Under the pieces are notes generated by a model. It saw only the letters and a program-made list of their open reading frames with translations, made no database searches and had not been told where the DNA came from. Shown here in pieces: positions 1 through 5,058 of a stretch of DNA of 5,498 bases (positions are counted from its first letter, which is position 1; every line of letters begins with the position of its first letter). Made by a program: the position numbers and the translations under genes. The stretch comes from CAYMOV01 sp964392085 (lineage in GTDB: Bacteria > Oederibacteriota > Muellerivitia > Muellerivitales > Muellerivitaceae), in assembly GCA_964392085.1 (NCBI GenBank), contig CAYMOV010000161.1:1-5498 (forward strand). The letters run 5' to 3'.

Positions 1-142
1 AAAAAAGCCCCGCCCCCATGGCCGAGGCCTCAAGCCGAGGCCAATGCTTTGGGTGTGCGGGGCCCATCAATAAAAAAGCCCCGCCCCCATGGCCGAGGCC
101 TCAAGCCGAGGCCAAAGCTTTGGGTGTGCGGGGCCCATCAAT
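1..142. repeat. Two 71-bp tandem direct repeats downstream of the citrate synthase gene
   Basis: Units 1-71 and 72-142 match except for one base (T45 versus A116). Each begins with six A's and GCCCCGC (7-13, 78-84) and closes with the complementary GCGGGGC (57-63, 128-134), so each can form a 7-bp outer stem around 43 nt. Read on the minus strand, each stem is followed by six T's, as in an intrinsic terminator. Inside each unit GCCGAGGCC occurs twice, and GGCCTC/GAGGCC can form an inner stem. In unit 2 there is a perfect 12-bp palindrome CCAAAGCTTTGG, which the single mismatch breaks in unit 1. The first 14 bases of the unit recur at 143-156, where a different hairpin follows. The array may continue left of the window. 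No protein is supported here. Confidence 0.9.
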
Positions 143-175
143 AAAAAAGCCCCGCCGGGACACCCGGCAGGGCTT
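143..175 (-). terminator. Intrinsic terminator of the citrate synthase gene
   Basis: On the minus strand, 12 bases beyond the gltA stop codon, an 11-bp stem (173-163 with 159-149, one G-U pair) with a three-base loop is followed by six T's (148-143). This is a textbook Rho-independent terminator and the likely primary stop for gltA. The two 71-bp units further downstream look like backups with the same stem foot and T-tract. Confidence 0.9.
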
Positions 176-187
176 GGGAACGGAGCC

Positions 188-1300
188 TCAACGCTGGTCG
201 ATCGGCCCCACCTTGCGGTCTCGGGCGCCCAGGTACTCGGCGCGGGGCCGGATCAGGCGGTTGTGGGCCAATTGCTCCATCACGTGGGCGGTCCAGCCCG
301 TCACCCGGCTGCAGGCGAAGATCGGGGTGAACAGGTCCGTGGGGATGCCCAGGTAGTGGTAGGTCGAGGCCGAGTAGAAGTCCACGTTGGGGAGCAGGCC
401 CTTTTCCTTGCGGACCACCCCGTCGATCACCTTCGACATCTCGAACCACTTTGGTTCGCCCTTCATCTTGCCGAGGGACTCGGACATCCGCATCAGGTGC
501 GGGGCCCTCGGATCGCCGTTCTTATAGACCCGGTGCCCGAACCCCATGATGCGTTCCTTGCGGGCCAGGGCGTCGCGGATCCAGGCCTCGACCTTGGAGG
601 GGTCCCCCACCTTTTGGAGCATGAGCATGACCTGTTCGTTGGCGCCGCCGTGGAGCGGGCCCTTCAGGGTGCCGATGGCCGACACCACGCCCGAATGCAT
701 GTCCGACAATGTGGCCGCGGTCACGCGGGCCGCGAAGGTGGAGGCGTTGAGTTCGTGGTCGGCGTGGAGGGTCAGGCAGACGTCGAGGGCCTTCACCGAG
801 GTCTCGTCGGGGTCCTTGCCCCAAAGCTGGTAGAGGAAGTTGAAGGCCTGGCCCTTGCCGGGTTTTGGGTCCAGGAGTTCCTTCCCGTTCCGGAGGCGGT
901 CGAAACCCGCCACCAGGGTGCTGGTTTGGCCGGTGAGGCGGAGGGCCTTCCGGAGCGAGGCTTCGGCGCTGTTGTCGGCGAAATCAGGATCCCAGAAGGA
1001 CAAGGTGGAGACCGCGGTCCGGAGCCATTCCATCGGGGGGGTGTTCTTGGGGAACTGGCGGATCAGCTTCCAGGCCCCTTCGGGAACCTTGCCGCCCTCG
1101 GCGATCTCCGCCTCGAGCTTGGTCAGTTGGGCCTTCGTGGGGAGGTCGCCGTAGAAAAGAAGGTAAGTCACCTCGCCGAAAGTGGCGTTCTCCGCCAAGT
1201 CGTCGATGTTGTAGCCGCGGTAGGCCAGCACCCCGTTCTCGATCGAACAGATCGAGGTGGACGTCGCGACGATGCCTTCCAAACCCGAATCGGTGCTCAT
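188..1300 (-). CDS. gltA: Citrate synthase (short bacterial type, 370 aa)
   Basis: Condenses acetyl-CoA with oxaloacetate to give citrate and CoA, the cytoplasmic entry step of the TCA cycle. The 370-residue product has the family signatures in order: LHADHELNAST at about 178-188, PLHGGANE with the catalytic His217, GFGHRVYK with His256, NVDFYS with the catalytic Asp307, and SRVTGW with Arg332 near the C-terminus. The length fits the shorter CitZ/PrpC-like citrate synthases, not the roughly 430-residue E. coli enzyme. A 2-methylcitrate synthase is therefore the main alternative; no prp genes are adjacent. I chose the ATG at 1300 (protein begins MSTDSG) because AAAGG lies six bases upstream. 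The longer reading from 1336 would translate the G/C-rich leader. The gene is intact and stands alone between its own promoter and terminator. The assembly gap lies just upstream and does not interrupt it. Confidence 0.96.
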   Translation of the reverse strand: MSTDSGLEGIVATSTSICSIENGVLAYRGYNIDDLAENATFGEVTYLLFYGDLPTKAQLTKLEAEIAEGGKVPEGAWKLIRQFPKNTPPMEWLRTAVSTLSFWDPDFADNSAEASLRKALRLTGQTSTLVAGFDRLRNGKELLDPKPGKGQAFNFLYQLWGKDPDETSVKALDVCLTLHADHELNASTFAARVTAATLSDMHSGVVSAIGTLKGPLHGGANEQVMLMLQKVGDPSKVEAWIRDALARKERIMGFGHRVYKNGDPRAPHLMRMSESLGKMKGEPKWFEMSKVIDGVVRKEKGLLPNVDFYSASTYHYLGIPTDLFTPIFACSRVTGWTAHVMEQLAHNRLIRPRAEYLGARDRKVGPIDQR

Positions 1301-1346
1301 GAAAAACCTTTCGAACCCCCGGAGGGGGGGCCCCACCGGTGGGGAC
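1292..1346. repeat. 55-bp direct repeat, left copy, at the gap edge
   Basis: Identical over all 55 bases to 1447-1501 on the other side of the N run. It contains the first three gltA codons (ATG at 1300-1298), the ribosome-binding region and the G/C-rich leader. It ends exactly where the N's begin. This is best explained as one genomic sequence present at the ends of two contigs. Confidence 0.95.
1316..1344 (-). promoter_or_regulatory. G/C-rich hairpins in the gltA 5' leader
   Basis: The transcribed leader just before the ribosome-binding site holds a perfect 14-bp palindrome CCCCACCGGTGGGG (1331-1344) and a second small hairpin, five C/G pairs around a 3-base loop (1316-1328). They sit 15 or more bases upstream of the gltA start codon. 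They could shape mRNA stability or ribosome access, but nothing matches a riboswitch I recognise. The run of seven G's followed by a palindrome may also have hampered sequencing and helped cause the assembly break. Confidence 0.4.
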
Positions 1347-1446
1347 NNNNNNNNNNNNNNNNNNNNNNNNNNNNNNNNNNNNNNNNNNNNNNNNNNNNNN
1401 NNNNNNNNNNNNNNNNNNNNNNNNNNNNNNNNNNNNNNNNNNNNNN
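1347..1446. other. 100-N assembly gap, probably artificial
   Basis: Exactly 100 N's, the conventional placeholder for a gap of unknown size. The bases on both sides are the same 55-bp sequence (1292-1346 and 1447-1501), ending and starting flush with the N's. Collapsing the overlap gives a continuous gltA leader with promoter, so probably no genomic sequence is missing. Confidence 0.9.
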
Positions 1447-1501
1447 GGTGCTCATGAAAAACCTTTCGAACCCCCGGAGGGGGGGCCCCACCGGTGGGGA
1501 C
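1447..1501. repeat. 55-bp direct repeat, right copy, at the gap edge
   Basis: Exact duplicate of 1292-1346, starting on the first base after the N run. It carries a second copy of the gltA start codon and two following codons that lead nowhere, as expected for a contig end that runs a short way into the gene. Confidence 0.95.
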
Positions 1502-1531
1502 CTTGACAGATTTGTGGGACGGACGCCTTAC

Positions 1532-1560
1532 TTTTTAAAGGTCCCGGGAAGGGATGGCAA
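1532..1560 (-). promoter_or_regulatory. Candidate sigma70-type promoter of gltA
   Basis: On the minus strand TTGCCA (1560-1555, five of six matches to TTGACA) is followed after 17 bases by TAAAAA (1537-1532, four of six matches to TATAAT). The predicted transcription start is near 1525. If the 55-bp duplicate and the N's are collapsed, this gives a leader of about 70 nt to the gltA ATG, a normal length. It lies just downstream of the terminator of the preceding DUF1573 gene, so gltA appears to be transcribed independently. Confidence 0.55.
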
Positions 1561-1562
1561 GG

Positions 1563-1610
1563 AAAAAAAAACGCCCCCCACCGGGCCATCGGTTCCAGTG
1601 GGCGGCGTTT
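1563..1610 (-). terminator. Intrinsic terminator of the DUF1573 gene
   Basis: On the minus strand an 11-position stem (1608-1598 with 1581-1571, one mismatch, extendable by two A-T pairs) closes a 16-base loop and is followed by nine T's (1571-1563). It starts about 25 bases beyond the stop codon at 1635 and ends just before the gltA promoter, separating the two transcription units. Confidence 0.85.
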
Positions 1611-1634
1611 CGTGACGGGCATCACAAGCTCAGG

Positions 1635-2753
1635 TCAGGGGTTTTTGGTCCCGTTCACCGGCACCGTGATGGTCGGTTGCTCCGTATCGTTGGAATTGAT
1701 CAGGAGGTTGTCCTGGAAAGCGCCCACCGGCAGGCTTTTGGGGTTCGGGGGCGAGACCACGACCTGGATCATGTCCTGGCCGTTGGGCTGGTGGATCTTA
1801 TGGACCCAGGGCTTCACCAGGTGCTTTTCGGTCGAAACGGACCTGATCACGAAGCCCTCGGGCGGATCCGCCGTAATGGTCATGGTGATCGGTTGGTCCA
1901 GGTTGCCGAAATAGACCTGCTTGGGGAACACCTGGACCCGGCCGAGGACGTCGCCCTGGACCGGGATGACCACTTCGGGCTTCTTGGCGTCCGAGGTCTT
2001 CACGACAATCTCATCGGAGATGTCGCCGAAGGGCAGGTCGTTCGGGAGGGTCACCACGAGGCTTGCGCCGTGACGGGTCGTCCGGGCCAGCGGCTTGGCG
2101 GGATCCTCCGGCTGGGTCAGGGGACTCAACTGGACCGTCACCTTCTTTTGGCGGGGTTCGGCGCTCAACACCTTGAGCGAATGGCCCGGCTTGCCGAGGA
2201 CGCTGATGGTGACCGAACGGCCCTGTCCCTTCCGGACACCGTAGAAATAAGCCCGGTCCGGTTGGATGTCGATTTCCCGAAGGACGTTCACGTTGAAGGT
2301 CAAGGTGATGGAAGGCTGGTCCGGGTCATTGCTGCTGACGGTAATGGTCTTGACGGCCTTCCCGGGGCGTCCTTGGGTGTGGTAGGTGACCTTGATGGAA
2401 CCCGAGCCCCCCGGCGGAATGTCATTGTGGGACGTATTGGCGGCCGTGCAACCGCAGGACGGATGGACCCCGCTGATGTTGAGGGTCGCCCTCCCGGTGT
2501 TGCGGAAATGGTAAAGGTGGGTGATGTCGCCGCTTTCCTCGACGTCCCCGAAATCCCATTTCAAGGAGGTGAAAACCATCTTGGGCTGCGGACCCTTCTT
2601 GACGGGTGTCGTGGCCGGGGCGGCGATCTGATTCACCACCGGTGCCGACTGCATGATGACCTTGGCCGTGGGGGTTTGGGCCTTCGCCGGTGATCCCAGG
2701 ACGCCCAGGATCAACCCCAAAGCCGCGCAAGACGCTGCGAAGAAACGTTTCAT
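1635..2753 (-). CDS. Exported DUF1573 / ASH-like repeat protein
   Basis: A 372-residue protein with a Sec signal peptide (basic MKR start, hydrophobic core about 5-20, likely cleavage after AKA at 25). Residues about 66-158 match the DUF1573 pattern: WDFGDV, then HFRNTG, the PSCGCT motif with Cys100 and Cys102, PPGGSG and SSNDP. DUF1573 domains are immunoglobulin-like beta-sandwiches related to the ASH/Hydin fold, usually found in exported proteins of unknown role. The end-of-domain motif returns twice more, as TSDAKKPEVVIPVQG (about 253-267) and NSNDTEQPTITVPVNG (about 353-368). This suggests three consecutive beta-sandwich units, with only the first carrying the CGC pair. The start is fixed by a GGAGG ribosome-binding site (2763-2759) five bases before the ATG. 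The reading frame continues upstream to 3002, but that part lies before the promoter and signal peptide. The gene is intact; the precise function is unknown. Confidence 0.9.
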   Translation of the reverse strand: MKRFFAASCAALGLILGVLGSPAKAQTPTAKVIMQSAPVVNQIAAPATTPVKKGPQPKMVFTSLKWDFGDVEESGDITHLYHFRNTGRATLNISGVHPSCGCTAANTSHNDIPPGGSGSIKVTYHTQGRPGKAVKTITVSSNDPDQPSITLTFNVNVLREIDIQPDRAYFYGVRKGQGRSVTISVLGKPGHSLKVLSAEPRQKKVTVQLSPLTQPEDPAKPLARTTRHGASLVVTLPNDLPFGDISDEIVVKTSDAKKPEVVIPVQGDVLGRVQVFPKQVYFGNLDQPITMTITADPPEGFVIRSVSTEKHLVKPWVHKIHQPNGQDMIQVVVSPPNPKSLPVGAFQDNLLINSNDTEQPTITVPVNGTKNP

Positions 2754-2796
2754 GCCATCCTCCAAAAAATAGTGCGGGAAGCCGAACTGGCCCCAA

Positions 2797-2805
2797 AGTA
2801 TAGCA
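2797..2805 (-). promoter_or_regulatory. Extended -10 promoter of the DUF1573 gene
   Basis: On the minus strand TGC followed by TATACT (2802-2797) forms an extended -10 element with five of six matches in the hexamer. No good -35 box is seen 16-18 bases upstream, as is common with extended -10 promoters. The predicted start near 2790 gives a 37-nt leader that includes the GGAGG site at 2763-2759. Confidence 0.5.
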
Positions 2806-2861
2806 CCCGAAAGCGGCCGAAATGAGGCTTGCTCACCCTCCGGGGTCTGGGATTTGACGCG

Positions 2862-2888
2862 CGGGAAGCGGGTCCGGTTCCCGTTTTT
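2862..2888 (+). terminator. Terminator-like hairpin facing against both flanking genes
   Basis: On the plus strand CGGGAA (2862-2867) pairs with TTCCCG (2878-2883) around a 10-base loop and is followed by five T's (2884-2888). The T-tract is on the plus strand although both neighbouring genes are on the minus strand. The same hairpin begins three bases past the stop codon of the membrane protein gene, without a T-tract in that direction. It may mark the 3' end of that gene or stop antisense transcription. Confidence 0.35.
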
Positions 2889-3783
2889 ATGGGGTCCGGA
2901 AGGCCAGGCCCACGGTGAGGGCGAGGACCCACCAAAAGATGGTGGCGGTTTTCCCCCGATCCATGAGATCCAAGCGGATGGTTTCGAGGCCCCATCCCGC
3001 ACCCGCCAAAAGGAGGAGCCCCGGAATTTCGGGACCCAGCCAGAGCGGGCCGGCTTCCCCCAGGAGGGTCCAAGCCATGATCCATCCGCACAACTGCGCG
3101 AACCAAGCCACTTCCCAACCCCGGGGACGTCCCATCGCCGCCCCGAGCCAAGCCAGGAGGGCCGGCGCCAAATAGCCCCTCCGGATCAGGAAGTCCCAAA
3201 GTTGGCCCGCTGGGTCCCAAAGATCGAACCCATTTCCCCGGCTCCAAGCCAACAACCCGAAACCGATGACGGCGATGAAACAACCCGCCCGAAACCAAAT
3301 CCGGTGGGATTTCACGGGAAAAGGGAACAGGAAGCCCAGGAGGGCCACCACCCAAACCGTCGGGATCACCGGGGCGGCCGCGCCCCAAAGGGCGATCAAC
3401 GCCGCCAGGGCCCAACGGCCATCCACCAAACGGACCATGCCGGCGGAAAGCGCCAAGTAAAGGCTGAGGGCCACCCAACCGGGATGATGGGGGACCCAAA
3501 GCGAGGCGCCGATCGCGGAGGCGCCCCACCAAATCGACGGAAACAAACCGGCCCATGCCCGTTTGGGGCTGAAAGCCCGGAAGAAAAGCGCCAACGCGCC
3601 CAGGGAAACCCCGGCTTCCAAAATCGGCCAAGCGTCCGGGAAGTGTGGTGGGAAACGGAATAACCAGGCGGCCATCCCGGCGAACCAAACGGCCGGAAGG
3701 GCGAAACGACGGACCCCGGGGACCAGCCTCTCCCTTGGGTGGGCGTTTGGTTTGGCGGCAACCCGTTGTGTCATGGGCCGCAT
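2887..3783 (-). CDS. Tryptophan-rich multi-pass membrane protein, unknown function
   Basis: I do not recognise the family. The 298-residue product has a basic, probably cytoplasmic, N-terminal stretch (about 1-26) and then roughly nine or ten hydrophobic segments, near 28-42, 53-69, 80-96, 102-118, 124-152, 162-180, 203-217, 224-241, 246-264 and 280-295. It contains 24 tryptophans (8 percent), far above the usual 1-1.5 percent, spread through and at the ends of the segments. No catalytic motif is evident. The coherent alternation of helices and short charged loops supports a real gene over the opposite-strand open frames, which are proline- and charge-rich. The start is uncertain: ATG at 3783 gives the longest protein, while ATG at 3774 loses three residues; neither has a Shine-Dalgarno sequence. 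It is divergent from the beta-barrel gene across about 60 bases and lies 133 bases from the DUF1573 gene. Confidence 0.75.
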   Translation of the reverse strand: MRPMTQRVAAKPNAHPRERLVPGVRRFALPAVWFAGMAAWLFRFPPHFPDAWPILEAGVSLGALALFFRAFSPKRAWAGLFPSIWWGASAIGASLWVPHHPGWVALSLYLALSAGMVRLVDGRWALAALIALWGAAAPVIPTVWVVALLGFLFPFPVKSHRIWFRAGCFIAVIGFGLLAWSRGNGFDLWDPAGQLWDFLIRRGYLAPALLAWLGAAMGRPRGWEVAWFAQLCGWIMAWTLLGEAGPLWLGPEIPGLLLLAGAGWGLETIRLDLMDRGKTATIFWWVLALTVGLAFRTP

Positions 3784-3790
3784 TGTAGCA
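3782..3790 (-). promoter_or_regulatory. Candidate extended -10 promoter of the membrane protein gene
   Basis: On the minus strand TGC plus TACAAT (3787-3782; five of six matches) has the same extended -10 layout as the DUF1573 promoter. A start about seven bases beyond falls near 3775, next to the ATG at 3774, which would make a nearly leaderless mRNA and favour that start over 3783. No -35 box is visible. Confidence 0.35.
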
Positions 3791-3832
3791 ACCCGCGGTG
3801 CTCCAAGCCTTCCTTTTAGGCCCTTTTCGGGC

Positions 3833-3838
3833 TATAAA
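3833..3838 (+). promoter_or_regulatory. TATAAA -10-like box just before the beta-barrel gene
   Basis: TATAAA (five of six matches to TATAAT) ends five bases before the ATG at 3844, so a start at the usual distance would fall on or next to that ATG. The overlapping AAAGGG (3836-3841) could instead be a ribosome-binding site, but only two bases separate it from the ATG. It can also pair with CCCTTT at 3821-3826. No convincing -35 box is seen. The two interpretations cannot be separated from sequence alone. Confidence 0.35.
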
Positions 3839-3843
3839 GGGAC

Positions 3844-4983
3844 ATGCGCAACTTCCGACGCCTCCTCTTCGCCGCGTTTTTGTTCACCATCCTTCCCCGC
3901 GTATGGGCCCAGGATGCCCGTAACTTCGGCATGGGCGGGGTCGGAACCGCCATCACCGAAGGTCCAACCGCCCTCCTATGGAACCCGGCCCTCCTATACA
4001 TCTCCGCCGATCCCAAGAACGCCACCGTGGACGTCGGCGCCTCCGCCCTGGACAGCACCAACCTCAACGACTCAGCCTTAAACTATTCAGACGCCTCCGC
4101 CGCGACCTCGGGCTTGGACGATATCCGCCATTCCTCCGATTACCTGGGATTCGTCGGGATCCAGATCAAGTCCTACGGCGCCGGGATCTCCCATGAGGCC
4201 CTTCAGGACCACGAGTTGACGGGCAATACCGCCCAATTCCTCCAGGACCGTTCCCAAGGACTGCTCGCCGGCAACTATAACTTGTCGCTCCACGATAAGG
4301 AAAGTCGCGTCGACACCTTGTCCTTAGCCATCTCCCAAAACATGCCCTTGGGCCAGGCCTCCGCCGCCCTCGGGGCCACCCTCAAGATCCACCAGGGGAC
4401 CCGTTTCAGGCAGTCGGACCTGGCGGGGACCTACCAACCGGGTCTCCCGGCCACGACCATCGACCGGTGGTCCTCCACCTCGGGAAGCGGGTTCAGCTGG
4501 GACATTGGGGCCCTGGTCAAGCCGTCCCCCAATATCGCGGTGGGCGTGGTCCTGGATAACATCAACTCCAACTTCAAATGGAACGTGAACCACCAGGTCC
4601 TGGGGTTGGATCCGGCCACGGGGATGGAAACGCCCATCAGCTCGACCCTGGAAACCCTTGCCGCGCCGATGGAACACGCGGTCCGCTTCGGCTTCGCGCT
4701 GATGAGTGAGGACCGCGGGACCGTGCTATCCGCCGATTCCCGAAGGGCCGAAGGCAGCACCCTTTGGCGGTTCGGTTACGAGCGGTCCTGGGCCCCGCAA
4801 CACCTCGCCATCCGGCTGGGAACCTACCGCGACCCCGTCTCCGACCGTCGGGTCATCACCGGCGGGGCGGGCTACCTGGGGAAGAAATTCAAGGTCCAAT
4901 TGGCGGTCTCGGCCAACCATTGGCCCGTCGTCCAGGATTCCTCGGCCTTCGGCGCGGCCCTCGACTTCTCCCTGAAGCTTTAA
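3844..4983 (+). CDS. Outer-membrane beta-barrel protein, PorV / TraF_2-like
   Basis: A 379-residue protein with a clear signal peptide (RNFRR, hydrophobic 7-19, likely cleavage after VWA at 22). The mature N-terminus reads ARNFGMGGVGTAITEGPTALLWNPALL (split here only by eye at about 25-51). This is the hallmark of barrel families such as PorV/PorQ, UPF0164 and TraF_2 (conjugal transfer TraF-like), which share MGG-G-A followed by W/Y-NPA. The rest alternates polar and hydrophobic residues in strand-like stretches. Typical ones are the dynamic-range LVKPSPNIAVGVVLDNINSN segment (about 224-243) and the final strand ALDFSLKL. The last residue is Leu and not the more usual Phe or Trp. The protein is probably inserted in the outer membrane and may transport a solute or aid export of other proteins, but no partner secretion genes are present. 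A conjugation role is not supported by the context. The gene is complete and alone on the plus strand. Confidence 0.87.
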   Translation: MRNFRRLLFAAFLFTILPRVWAQDARNFGMGGVGTAITEGPTALLWNPALLYISADPKNATVDVGASALDSTNLNDSALNYSDASAATSGLDDIRHSSDYLGFVGIQIKSYGAGISHEALQDHELTGNTAQFLQDRSQGLLAGNYNLSLHDKESRVDTLSLAISQNMPLGQASAALGATLKIHQGTRFRQSDLAGTYQPGLPATTIDRWSSTSGSGFSWDIGALVKPSPNIAVGVVLDNINSNFKWNVNHQVLGLDPATGMETPISSTLETLAAPMEHAVRFGFALMSEDRGTVLSADSRRAEGSTLWRFGYERSWAPQHLAIRLGTYRDPVSDRRVITGGAGYLGKKFKVQLAVSANHWPVVQDSSAFGAALDFSLKL

Positions 4984-5003
4984 CCCATCCTGGCCCTTGG
5001 AAT

Positions 5004-5034
5004 AAAAAAAGCCCCCGAAAATTCCGGGGGCTTT
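5004..5034. terminator. Bidirectional hairpin terminator between convergent genes
   Basis: A perfect 10-bp stem (5008-5017 with 5025-5034) encloses a 7-base loop. Toward the minus strand it is followed by seven T's (5010-5004), a strong terminator for the PPC-like gene whose stop is at 5059. Toward the plus strand only three T's follow, so it is a weaker terminator for the beta-barrel gene ending at 4983. Confidence 0.9.
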
Positions 5035-5058
5035 GGGGGGATGGGAACTTTTCGGGAA

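Noticed and set aside
1..142. CRISPR array at the left edge
   Set aside because: The repeats are contiguous with no unique spacers; the units are 71 bp and nearly identical along their whole length.
1292..1501. The paired 55-bp repeats as a mobile-element target duplication or a real tandem repeat
   Set aside because: Both copies end exactly at a 100-N filler and include gene start codons; the length fits an assembly overlap and is far too long for a target-site duplication.
1503..1508. Perfect TTGACA on the plus strand
   Set aside because: No acceptable -10 hexamer lies 16-18 bases downstream and there is no plus-strand gene to serve; it falls within the gltA leader.
89..1615. Long plus-strand open frame of about 508 codons opposite gltA
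   Set aside because: It runs antisense to a citrate synthase with all family motifs, spans the N gap, and is a by-product of high GC at the third codon position of gltA.
1554..2693. Plus-strand open frame of 379 codons opposite the DUF1573 gene
   Set aside because: The minus-strand reading has a signal peptide, a perfect ribosome-binding site and the DUF1573 motif; the plus reading begins in a terminator and shows only composition-driven R/G/D-rich sequence.
2854..3663. Plus-strand open frame of 269 codons opposite the membrane protein
   Set aside because: The product is proline- and charge-rich with no domain or hydrophobic core, and no ribosome-binding site; the opposite strand gives a coherent multi-pass membrane protein.
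2750..3688. Minus-strand open frame of 312 codons in another frame over the membrane protein and the following intergenic region
   Set aside because: It overlaps the DUF1573 start region and its promoter and yields a low-complexity G/P/R-rich product, typical of a shadow frame.
3844..4983. Conjugation gene, suggested by the resemblance to TraF_2 proteins
   Set aside because: No other transfer, relaxase or type IV secretion gene is present, and the shared motif is common to many chromosomal outer-membrane barrel proteins.
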